From positions 49,969-113,968 of the forward strand of contig PLZB01000105.1 in NCBI GenBank assembly GCA_003151955.1: a stretch of 64,000 nt of DNA, written 5' to 3'. The notes below the pieces were generated by a model that ran no database searches, was not told the origin of the DNA, and saw nothing but the letters and a program-made list of their open reading frames with translations. Of this stretch, positions 24,202 through 31,792 are shown in pieces; position 1 is the stretch's first letter; each line of letters opens with the position of its first letter. Source of the stretch: Acidimicrobiaceae bacterium (GTDB taxonomy: Bacteria > Actinomycetota > Acidimicrobiia > Acidimicrobiales > UBA8190). The position numbers and the translations under genes are program-made.

Positions 24202-24229
24202 GACTGCCCCTGGAGGGACCGGACTCCGC

Positions 24230-25549
24230 TCAGGAGGCCCGGCGGGGCCGACGGTGGGCGTTGCCCCGGGCCGCCCCCGGCCGGGGGCGCGACGGACGGC
24301 CCTGCCCCTCGGGTCGCCGGGAACCCTGGTTCGAGCCCCGGCTCTGGCCCGACCCGCCCCACGAGGACGACGATCCCGACGACCGGTCGTCGGCGGTCGG
24401 GGCCACGGCCAGGAGGGCCGGGCCGAGGGTGTCCTGGTCGGGGGGGTGGATCCCCTGGGGAAAGCCCAGCTCCCGCTGGAGCTTCTTCACGGCCTGGGCC
24501 TTCTCCGGAGTGACCAGGCTGACCACCAGCCCCGTGGCCCCGGCCCGGGCCGTCCGGCCCGACCGGTGGGTGTAGTCCTTGGCGTCGGCCGGCGGGTCGA
24601 AGTGGACGACGACGGCGACCCCGTCGACATGGATCCCCCGGGCGGCCACGTCGGTGGCCACCAGGGCCCCGGCCTGGCCGTTGGCGAAGGCGGCCAGGGC
24701 CTTCTCCCGCTGGGCCTGGCTCCGGTCCCCGTGGATGGCGACCGCCTTCACCCCCCGGGCCGTGAGCTGCCGGGCCGTCCGGTCCGTCGAGTGCCGGGTC
24801 CGGCAGAAGACGATGGTAGGGCCGTTCGAGGCCGCGATCCGGGCCGCCACGTCGGCCCGGGCCGTCGACTCCACCTTCCAGAAGAGGTGCTCCGAGTTGG
24901 CCAGGAACTCCTCGGTCTCCTCCAGCTCGTGGCGGGCCGGGTTGTTCTGGTAGCGCTTCACGAGGACGTCGACGTCCCCGTCGAGGGTGGCCGAGAACAG
25001 GAGCGTCTGCCGATCCTCCGGGGTCCGGTCCAGGAGCCTCTTCACCGCCGGGAGGAACCCCATGTCGGCCATCCGGTCGGCCTCGTCGACGACGACCACC
25101 TCGACCTCGTCGAGCCAGAGGTTCTTCCCCTGGAGGAGGTCCTCGAGTCGGCCCGGGCAGGCCACAGCCACGTCGAGGCCCCGGCTGAGGGCCTTGATCT
25201 GGGGCTGGTAGCCGACCCCCCCGTAGAAGGAGGCCACCCGCATCCCCCGGGGGGTGGCCAGGTGGGAGAGCTCCGTGGCGACCTGGGCGCAGAGCTCCCG
25301 GGTCGGGGTCAGGATGAGGACCCGGGGACGGCGGGGATTCGGCTTCCGGTTCCCGAGCCGGGCGATGGCCGCGATGCCGAAGGCCAGGGTCTTCCCCGAC
25401 CCCGTCGGGGCCTTCCCGCAGACGTCCCGGCCGGCCAGGGCGTCGGGGAGGGTGGCGGCCTGGATGGGGAAGGGCTCGAGGATGCTCCGGCGCGACAGCG
25501 CGGCAACGAGATCGGAAGGGACGCCGAGGTCGGCGAAGGTGGGGGGCAT
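24230..25549 (-). CDS. DEAD-box RNA helicase
   Basis: A 439-residue RNA helicase with the full motif set: Q motif (FPIQAA), I (APTGSGKT), Ia (PTREL), II (VDEADRM), III (SATL), IV (TIVFCRTRHST), V (TDVAARGIH) and VI (HRSGRTARAG). After about 370 residues comes a disordered Ser/Gly/Arg-rich tail (SSGSSSSWGGSGQSRG, RPSRPRPGAARG), typical of cold-shock or ribosome-assembly helicases. The ATG 25549 is the family-like start (MPPTFADLGVPSDLVAAL). The frame is open far upstream, but only as a shadow of the opposing CoA-transferase gene. It precedes the ABC-F gene, so both may serve ribosome function. Confidence 0.92.
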   Translation of the reverse strand: MPPTFADLGVPSDLVAALSRRSILEPFPIQAATLPDALAGRDVCGKAPTGSGKTLAFGIAAIARLGNRKPNPRRPRVLILTPTRELCAQVATELSHLATPRGMRVASFYGGVGYQPQIKALSRGLDVAVACPGRLEDLLQGKNLWLDEVEVVVVDEADRMADMGFLPAVKRLLDRTPEDRQTLLFSATLDGDVDVLVKRYQNNPARHELEETEEFLANSEHLFWKVESTARADVAARIAASNGPTIVFCRTRHSTDRTARQLTARGVKAVAIHGDRSQAQREKALAAFANGQAGALVATDVAARGIHVDGVAVVVHFDPPADAKDYTHRSGRTARAGATGLVVSLVTPEKAQAVKKLQRELGFPQGIHPPDQDTLGPALLAVAPTADDRSSGSSSSWGGSGQSRGSNQGSRRPEGQGRPSRPRPGAARGNAHRRPRRAS

Positions 25550-25678
25550 GGCGCGCTTTCGTGCGAGGGAGGGAGGGGAGCCCGCCGCGACCAGTGCCGC
25601 AGGCGGACCGCCCCAGCGTAGCGGGTATGGGCCCCCGAGACCCGACGGCCCAGGCCCGGACCGGGCAGAATGCCGGCC

Positions 25679-26977
25679 ATGGCCCCCCGCACCTGCACCC
25701 CGGACGAGGCCGCCGGCCTCGTCCGGCCCCGGGACAGCATCGGATTCGGCCTCGGCCCGGCCAACCCCCACGCCTTCCTCACCGCCCTCGGCGACCGGGA
25801 CGACTGGGAGGACCTCGTCCTCGGCGGTGCCCTCCTCCTCGGCCTCTACACCGTCCTGACCCGCCCCGGGGTCTCCTACCGCTGCGGCTTCTTCGGGCCC
25901 GTCGAGCGGGCCTTCAAGGACCAGGGGGCCGCCATCGAGCTGGTCCCCGGCGGCTTCCGCCAGTTCGCCCCCATCCTGGCCCGCTACGCCCCCCGGATCG
26001 TGACCGTCCAGGCCGCCCCTCCCGACGCCGGGGGGAAGATCAACCTCTCCCTCCACTACGGCGGGCTCCGCGACGAGCTCCTCGCCGCCGGCCGAGACCC
26101 CGACCGCCTCCTCCTCGTCGAGATCAACCCCAACCTCCCCCGGACCTCCACCCTGGCCCCCTTCGACAACACCCTCCCCCTCGACCTCGTCGACGTCCTG
26201 GTCGAGGCGGACGGCCTCCCCTTCGAGCTCCCCGACGCCGCCCCCAGCCCGGTCGACGACGCCATCACCTCCCACGCCCTCGCCTACGTCACCGACGGCT
26301 CGACCCTCCAGACCGGCATCGGGGGCGTCCCCAACCTGGTCGCCTCCCGGCTGGCCACCGGCCCCGGCGGCGGCTACGGCATCCACAGCGAGATGTTCAC
26401 CAACGGCCTCATGCGGCTCCACCGGGCCGGGAGGGTCTCGAACGACGTGAAGGGGATCTACGACGGGGTCTCCGTCACCACCTTCGCCCTCGGCTCGGCC
26501 GACCTCTACCGCTGGCTCGACGGCAACCCCGAGGTGGCCTTCCTCCCCGTCGAGACCGTGAACGACCCCTCGGTCATCGGCCGGAACCATGCCCTCGTCT
26601 CCATCAACGGGGCCCTCAGCATCGACCTCTACGGCCAGGTCGTGGCCGATTGCATCGGCGGCCGCCAGATCTCCGGCGTCGGGGGCCACGAGGACTTCGT
26701 CGCCGGCGCCGACCTCGCCCCCGACGCCACCTCCCTCATCTGCCTCCCCGCCACCGCCACCGTCGGCGGGGAGCTCCACTCCCGGATCGTCCCCCTCCTC
26801 CCCGAGGGCTCGGTCGTGGCCACCCCCCGCCACCACACCCACACCGTCGTCACCGAGCACGGCTCCGCCGATCTCACCGGCCTGACCGTCCGGGAGCGGG
26901 CCCACGCCCTCGTCGAGATCGCCCACCCCGACTTCCGGGCCGGCCTCCGGGAGGCCGCCGACACCCTCGGCCACTGA
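25679..26977 (+). CDS. acetyl-CoA hydrolase/CoA-transferase family protein
   Basis: A 432-residue family I CoA-transferase of the acetyl-CoA hydrolase / 4-hydroxybutyrate CoA-transferase type. The glutamate that forms the CoA-thioester is E238 in IHSEMFTNG. LQTGIGGVPNLVA and GVGGHEDFVAGA are the two glycine-rich CoA loops. It moves CoA between short acyl groups, for example butyrate or 4-hydroxybutyrate to acetate; exact partners are unknown. The start at ATG 25679 was chosen over 25670 because CAGAAT lies seven bases upstream, the same spacing as other leaderless starts here. Confidence 0.88.
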   Translation: MAPRTCTPDEAAGLVRPRDSIGFGLGPANPHAFLTALGDRDDWEDLVLGGALLLGLYTVLTRPGVSYRCGFFGPVERAFKDQGAAIELVPGGFRQFAPILARYAPRIVTVQAAPPDAGGKINLSLHYGGLRDELLAAGRDPDRLLLVEINPNLPRTSTLAPFDNTLPLDLVDVLVEADGLPFELPDAAPSPVDDAITSHALAYVTDGSTLQTGIGGVPNLVASRLATGPGGGYGIHSEMFTNGLMRLHRAGRVSNDVKGIYDGVSVTTFALGSADLYRWLDGNPEVAFLPVETVNDPSVIGRNHALVSINGALSIDLYGQVVADCIGGRQISGVGGHEDFVAGADLAPDATSLICLPATATVGGELHSRIVPLLPEGSVVATPRHHTHTVVTEHGSADLTGLTVRERAHALVEIAHPDFRAGLREAADTLGH

Positions 26978-26995
26978 CCGCCGACCCGGGTCGGC

Positions 26996-28477
26996 TCAGG
27001 CCCCGGGGGGGAGCTGGCCGGCCAGGACCTGGGCCCAGCTGTAGAGAAGCGGGGGCGTCCCTCCAGCCGAGTCGGGGGAGACGATGGCCAGGGTGAAGGC
27101 CATCGATGTCCCACCCCGGTCGCCCTCGTTGGTGTCCCCCGTCGGGTTCAGGGCCGCCCCCATGACCAGGGTCCCGACCGTGCCCAGGTTGTCGAGGATC
27201 CCGTGGCGGTGCCCCCAACAGCCCGAGCCACCCTTGGCCGGGCAGTCCAGGTTCCCGCTCCCGATCCCGTCGTCGTACATGAGGCCGTAGTCGGCATCGA
27301 GGCCGTTGGCCGATCCCCCGGCCCACTCCGAGTCCCAGTCGGCGTAGGCCGAGCCCGGGTCCGGGGGGTCGTTGGCGCTGTCGGCCCCCTTCCGGGCGTT
27401 GGCGTCGAGGCCGGCGGTGAGCCCGGCGAAAGGGGGGAGGCCCCGGTCGACCCGCTCCAGGTTCACCACCACGAAGAGCTGGTCTGCGGTGGAGAGCCTC
27501 CCGAAGATGGCGGGAAGCACCATGGGCTTCACCCCCTCGAGGGCCCGGGCCCCGTTGATGGAAGCCAGGACGGCGGCCAGGCAGGGGGCCGAGCTGTCCA
27601 GACCCGACTGGGCGCAGATCGAGGTGAAGTCCGGTCGGGGGACGACGTTGCCGGCCGGGTCGGGGATCCCCGTGGCCGAGGCATCGGCCGGGGCCGACCG
27701 ACGGGGGACGAGGGTGGGGCTCCCCGCCGCCGGGGGGGACCAGCCGGCCACCAGCGTCCCCGGGGTCGAGGTCCGGGCCAGGATCACGGCCAGGGAGGGC
27801 CCGCCCCGGTCCCCGGCGGTCCGGTCCCCGATCGGGGCCGACCCCACCCCGAGCACCAGGGTCCCCGGCGACCCGAAGGCGTCCAGGACGATGTGGCGGT
27901 CCACCCAGCAGCCCCGGTCCCCGGTGGCGGTGCAGTCGGGGAGCCCACCTCCGGGACCGTCGTCGTAGAGCCAGGCGTAGTCGGCGTCGAGGGGGTTCGG
28001 GGATGCCCCCAGCCACTCGGTGTCGGCCGAGGCGTAACCCGAGCCAGGGTCCGGGGGGAGGACCCCGGCCGCTGCCGCCGTCAGGGCGGCCTGGTCGAGG
28101 GCGGCGGAGATCCCGTCGAAGGGGGGGAGCTTCCGGTCGACCCGCTCCTGGTCGAGGACGGCCAGGAGCTGCTCGGGCAGGCCGAGGCCGGGGAAGCCGG
28201 CCGGGAGGACCAGCGGCCCGAGGCCCTCGCCGGACCGGGCATCGTCGATGGCCTGAAGGGTGACCTCTTCGCAGACGGGGGAGGAGTCGAGCCCGGAGGG
28301 GGCGCAGGCCTGGCTGTAGTCGGGCCGGGCCGGGATGCTCCCCGGAGGGTCGGCGATCCCCGACGGGGCCGATCCCCGGGGGGTGGAGCAACCTGTCAGG
28401 CCGGCCGGGACGAGGACGGCGCAGATGAGGACGGTCCGGAGGGGGGCGCTGCGGGGGAAGGGCCGGCCCCCCTTCAC
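26996..28477 (-). CDS. lipoprotein with two tandem CAP-like domains
   Basis: A 493-residue exported protein. The GTG start leads to RSAPLRTVLICAVLVPAGLTGC, a lipoprotein signal with Cys30. Two homologous halves follow (about 45-240 and 265-490), each running PDYSQACAPSGLDSSPVC / PDFTSICAQSGLDSSAPC, a helix with LxxxxxxRxxxGL-type spacing, ERVDRxLPPF, DxxW, and a late RHxxLD...GTLV. Only the second half keeps the CAP/SCP-like GHRHGIL; the first reads VDRHIVL. A CAP relationship is my inference from these motifs. The start overlaps the stop of the hydrolase gene (GTGA). Confidence 0.65.
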   Translation of the reverse strand: MKGGRPFPRSAPLRTVLICAVLVPAGLTGCSTPRGSAPSGIADPPGSIPARPDYSQACAPSGLDSSPVCEEVTLQAIDDARSGEGLGPLVLPAGFPGLGLPEQLLAVLDQERVDRKLPPFDGISAALDQAALTAAAAGVLPPDPGSGYASADTEWLGASPNPLDADYAWLYDDGPGGGLPDCTATGDRGCWVDRHIVLDAFGSPGTLVLGVGSAPIGDRTAGDRGGPSLAVILARTSTPGTLVAGWSPPAAGSPTLVPRRSAPADASATGIPDPAGNVVPRPDFTSICAQSGLDSSAPCLAAVLASINGARALEGVKPMVLPAIFGRLSTADQLFVVVNLERVDRGLPPFAGLTAGLDANARKGADSANDPPDPGSAYADWDSEWAGGSANGLDADYGLMYDDGIGSGNLDCPAKGGSGCWGHRHGILDNLGTVGTLVMGAALNPTGDTNEGDRGGTSMAFTLAIVSPDSAGGTPPLLYSWAQVLAGQLPPGA

Positions 28478-29301
28478 CCGGCTGAGGCGAACTGGTCCAC
28501 CAGGAGCCGGACCACCTCGGCCGGGGCCAGCTCCGGGATCCAGTGGGAGACCCCCTCGAGAATCTCGAACCGGTAGGGGGCCGAGACGTAGCGGCCGGTG
28601 GCCTCGGCCGCGGCCCGGCTGAGGAACCGGTCCCCGCTGCTCCAGACATAGAGGGTGGGGACCGTCACCGGCTCGGGCCGGCGGGGCTGGGAGCCGACGA
28701 AGGGAAGGGCCCGGTACCAGTTGACGGCGCCCGTGAGGGCCCCGGGCTCGACCAGCACTGCCGTGTAGGCCACGGCCAGCTCCTCCGGGAGGCCGCTGCG
28801 GACCAGGGCCTTCGATCCCCCGGCCCGGATCAGGGCCTCCGGGAGCCGGGGGAGCTGGAAGAAGAGCATGTACCAGGAGTGGAGGGCCTGGCTGGAGCGG
28901 ACCAGGGACCGGAGGAGAGCCCGGGGATGGGGGGTGGAGAGGACCGACAGGGTCAGGAGCCGCTCGGGATGGCGGGTAGCGACCTCCCAGGCCACCCCTC
29001 CCCCCCAGTCGTGGCCGACGAGGTGGAACCGGTCGATCCCGGCCGCGTCGGCCAGGGACAGGACATCGTCGACCAGCTCGGCCAGCCGGTAGGCCCTGCG
29101 GCCGTCGGGCCGGGCCCCGGGGGAGTAGCCCCGCTGGTCCGGGGCGAGGACCCGGTAGCCGGCCGACACCAGGCCGGGGGCGACCTTGTCCCAGCTGGCC
29201 CCGGTCTCGGGGAACCCGTGGAGGAGGACCACGGTCTCGGCCTCCGGGTCCCCCGAGTCCCGGACCTCGAAGCGCAGCCCCTCCCGGCTCCAGTGATCCA
29301 T
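28474..29301 (-). CDS. alpha/beta hydrolase, epoxide hydrolase-like
   Basis: A 275-residue soluble hydrolase. The oxyanion motif HGFPET and the nucleophile elbow GHDWGG, with Asp as nucleophile, are the marks of epoxide hydrolases and haloalkane dehalogenases. The acid is D in SSGDRFL and the general base is H in VSHWIPE. A helical cap occupies about 130-200 (WYMLFFQLP...), including tyrosines suited to epoxide opening. The ATG at 29301 has TACAGT seven bases upstream on the minus strand. The lipoprotein gene downstream is translationally coupled. Confidence 0.87.
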   Translation of the reverse strand: MDHWSREGLRFEVRDSGDPEAETVVLLHGFPETGASWDKVAPGLVSAGYRVLAPDQRGYSPGARPDGRRAYRLAELVDDVLSLADAAGIDRFHLVGHDWGGGVAWEVATRHPERLLTLSVLSTPHPRALLRSLVRSSQALHSWYMLFFQLPRLPEALIRAGGSKALVRSGLPEELAVAYTAVLVEPGALTGAVNWYRALPFVGSQPRRPEPVTVPTLYVWSSGDRFLSRAAAEATGRYVSAPYRFEILEGVSHWIPELAPAEVVRLLVDQFASAG

Positions 29302-29314
29302 CGGCTGCACTGTA
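29299..29314 (-). promoter_or_regulatory. leaderless-type -10 box of the epoxide-hydrolase-like operon
   Basis: On the minus strand TACAGT (29314-29309), seven bases, then ATG 29301. Confidence 0.5.
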
Positions 29315-29407
29315 GATCCGGCCGTCCGACGCTTCACGGTGCCCGCCCCCGATTGGGTAGCGTGAGCGGGCCGGGATCTGACGGCGACAGCTCCGAGGAG
29401 GCAGGAC

Positions 29408-29557
29408 GTGGCAGTCGAACAGCCCAAGCTCTCGAACCGGGACCAGAACAAGCTGGCCCTCGAGATCGCCATCTTCACCGTGGTCGGTGTCCTCTCCGCC
29501 GGTGTCGTCGGCCCCATCGTCCTGGCCATCGCCATCGGCAAGATCTGGGGCCATTGA
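29408..29557 (+). CDS. 49-residue single-span membrane protein
   Basis: A GTG start follows GAGGAGG by six bases, one of the best ribosome sites in the window. The product has a charged N-terminus (VEQPKLSNRDQNKLALE) and one long hydrophobic span (IFTVVGVLSAGVVGPIVLAIAIG), ending KIWGH. The TGA overlaps the TTG start of the TIGR03032 gene, giving a three-gene coupled operon. A TAGCGT about 30 bases upstream may be the -10. No family recognised; a small membrane partner or anchor for the next two proteins is a reasonable guess. Confidence 0.65.
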   Translation: MAVEQPKLSNRDQNKLALEIAIFTVVGVLSAGVVGPIVLAIAIGKIWGH

Positions 29558-30690
29558 CCGGGTCGGCCGGGGACAACACCACGCTTGACGGCGACGGGGA
29601 GGAGGAGCAGGCCGTCTTCGACGACCTCGAGCTCGTGGCCTCGGAGGGCTTCGCGGCCTGGCTCCGGGCCCAGGACGTCAGCCTGGCCTTCGGGACCCCC
29701 CCCATGAAGCTCTGGCTCATCGGCACCGACGACGCCGGGGAGCTCTCCGTCTTCGACCGGGAGTTCGACAAGGTCATGGGCCTGGCCTTCGACGGCCTGA
29801 ACCGCCTCTGGGTGGCCAACCGCTACGAGGTCTGGCGCTTCGAGAACGTCCTCCCCCCCGGAATGCTCACCGCCGACGGCCACGACCGGCTCTTCCACCC
29901 CCGCCAGATGTACCCCACCGGCGACGTCAACATCCACGACCTGGCCATCGAGGGCGACGGCCGGGACCTCTGGGTCAACACCCGCTTCGGCTGCCTGGCC
30001 TCCACCAGCGAGACGGCCAGCTTCGTCCCCCGCTGGACCCCCCCCTTCCTCCCCGGTCCCCAGGCCGGCGACCGCTGCCACCTCAACGGCCTGGCCATGA
30101 AGGACGGGGAGGCGGCCTGGGTCACCTGCGTCAGCCCCGTCACCGAGGTCGACCGCTGGCGGGACGGCCGTCGGGACCAGGGCTGCGTCCTCGACGTGGA
30201 CAGCGGCGAGGTGGTGGTGACCGGGCTCTCCATGCCCCACTCCCCCCGCTGGCACGACGGTCGGCTCTGGGTGGCCAACGCCGGGACCGGCGAGCTCGGC
30301 GTGGTCGACATCGAACGGGGCCGGTTCGAGCCGGTGGCCTTCGCCCCCGGCTTCCTGCGGGGCCTCTGCTTCGTCGGCCACTACGCCGTGGTGGGATCCT
30401 CCAAGCCCCGGCGGGGCGACATCTACTCCGGGCTCCCCCTCGACGACGCCCTCGAGTCCCGGGGCCTCGAGCCCCATCTCGGCCTCTTCGTCATCGACAC
30501 CACCTCCGGCGAGCTGGTCGAGTGGTTCCTGGTCGAGGGCCGGGTCCGGGAGCTCTTCGACGTCTGCGCCCTCCCCGGGGTCCGCCGGCCGGCCGCCGTC
30601 GGCCTCATCGCCGACGACGTCCGCAGCGACCTCTGGGTCGACCTCACCTTCCCCCTTCCGGCCGACGCCGCCGTGGGGGTCCTCCCGTGA
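29554..30690 (+). CDS. TIGR03032/DUF4915-family protein
   Basis: A 378-residue protein that fits TIGR03032: GFAAWLRAQDVSLAFGT, WLIGTDDAG, GLAFDGLNRLWVANRYEVWRF, NIHDLAIEGDGRDLWVNTRFGCLA, FVPRWTPPFL, CHLNGLAM and LWVANAGTGELGVVD. The repeated LWV-N-G strands suggest a beta-propeller. The family has no established function. The start is the TTG that overlaps the small membrane protein's stop. Its own stop overlaps the next gene's GTG. No signal peptide is visible, so the protein is probably cytosolic or membrane-tethered through its neighbour. Confidence 0.75.
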   Translation: MTGSAGDNTTLDGDGEEEQAVFDDLELVASEGFAAWLRAQDVSLAFGTPPMKLWLIGTDDAGELSVFDREFDKVMGLAFDGLNRLWVANRYEVWRFENVLPPGMLTADGHDRLFHPRQMYPTGDVNIHDLAIEGDGRDLWVNTRFGCLASTSETASFVPRWTPPFLPGPQAGDRCHLNGLAMKDGEAAWVTCVSPVTEVDRWRDGRRDQGCVLDVDSGEVVVTGLSMPHSPRWHDGRLWVANAGTGELGVVDIERGRFEPVAFAPGFLRGLCFVGHYAVVGSSKPRRGDIYSGLPLDDALESRGLEPHLGLFVIDTTSGELVEWFLVEGRVRELFDVCALPGVRRPAAVGLIADDVRSDLWVDLTFPLPADAAVGVLP

Positions 30691-31751
30691 CCACCGTCCG
30701 GCTCTACTCCCACCACCTCGCAGCCTCCGAGGGCGTCGTCCCCTGGCTCGTCGACCAGCAGGTCACCCTGATCCTCGCCACCGGCAACCGGCTCTGGGTC
30801 GTCGGGGTCGACCACCAGGGCCGCCTCGAGGTGACCGAGCGGCCCTTCGAGGGGGCCGGGCCCCTGTCCTGGTCCGGCGACCGCCTCCTCGTGACCGGGC
30901 TCTGGCGGCTCTGGTCCCTCGTCGAGGCACCCGCCCACCGGACCGACGGCTACGAGCGGCTCCTCCTCCCCCAGACCGCCCACACCGTCGGGTCGGTGGG
31001 CATGACCGACGTGGCCGTGACCGACGCCGGGCCCGTCCTGGTCTCGTCGATGTTCAACTGCCTGGCTGTCCCAGACCCGGTCAGGAGCATCCGCCCCGTC
31101 TGGACCCCCCCCTGGACCACCGCCCTGGTGGCGGAGAACCGCTGCTACCTGACCGGGGTGGCCGTCGACAACGGGCGGGCCGCCTACCTCACCTCGGCCT
31201 CCACCTCCGACGTCTCGGAGGGCTGGAAGGACGAGGTCCTCGGGGGCGGTGTCCTGGTCGCCACCGACGGGAGGATCGTGGCCGGCGACCTCACCCTCCC
31301 CCGGAACCCGCGTGTCGGTCCCGGGGGAGAGGTGGTCCTCCTCGACAGCGGCACCGGTCGGCTCCTCCGGGTCGACCCCGCCACCGGGATCGTGGAGGAG
31401 CTGTTCCGAGTCCCCCTCCTCCTGGCCGGCCTCGACCTCTGCGGCCCCTATGCCGTCCTCGGGGCCGGGGCTCCCACCGATCCTCCGGTGCCCGGTCTCC
31501 CCGTCGCCGAGGTCCCCGTCGCCGACCACGCCGACCTGCCCCGGCAGGGGGCCCTCATCGTCGATCGCGCCAGCGGCCGGCTGGTGGGGTCCCTCGCCTT
31601 CCAGGGCCTCGTCGGCCCGGTGGAGGGGGTGGCCGTGATCCCGGGGGGGACGAGGGCTTCTCTGGCTTCTCCCAGGGGCCTCACAGCCCAGACTCAGGTG
31701 AGCCTGGATGCCGAGGAAGAGCTCTTCCGCCCGGGGCCCTCAGAGAGCTAG
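30687..31751 (+). CDS. divergent paralog of the TIGR03032-like protein
   Basis: A 354-residue protein aligned in layout with its upstream neighbour. It has ILATGNRLWVVGVD, RLLVTGLWRLWSL, DVAVTDAGPVLVSSMFNCLAV, RPVWTPPWTTALVAENRCYLTGVAVDNGRAAYLT and LLDSGTGRLLRVD, which parallel the neighbour's WVANRYEVWRF, NTRFGCLA, PRWTPPFLPG...RCHLNGLAM and TGELGVVD. Sequence identity looks low, so this is an old duplication or a paired subunit. The GTG start overlaps the upstream TGA (GTGA). Function unknown. Confidence 0.68.
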   Translation: MTTVRLYSHHLAASEGVVPWLVDQQVTLILATGNRLWVVGVDHQGRLEVTERPFEGAGPLSWSGDRLLVTGLWRLWSLVEAPAHRTDGYERLLLPQTAHTVGSVGMTDVAVTDAGPVLVSSMFNCLAVPDPVRSIRPVWTPPWTTALVAENRCYLTGVAVDNGRAAYLTSASTSDVSEGWKDEVLGGGVLVATDGRIVAGDLTLPRNPRVGPGGEVVLLDSGTGRLLRVDPATGIVEELFRVPLLLAGLDLCGPYAVLGAGAPTDPPVPGLPVAEVPVADHADLPRQGALIVDRASGRLVGSLAFQGLVGPVEGVAVIPGGTRASLASPRGLTAQTQVSLDAEEELFRPGPSES

Positions 31752-31792
31752 GGTCGCCCCTGACCAGCACCGTCTTCAAGGAGAGGCACATC

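Noticed and set aside
24230..26974. 914-residue reading of the DEAD-box gene
   Set aside because: Residues before the MPPTFADLG start are antisense to the CoA-transferase gene and low in complexity.
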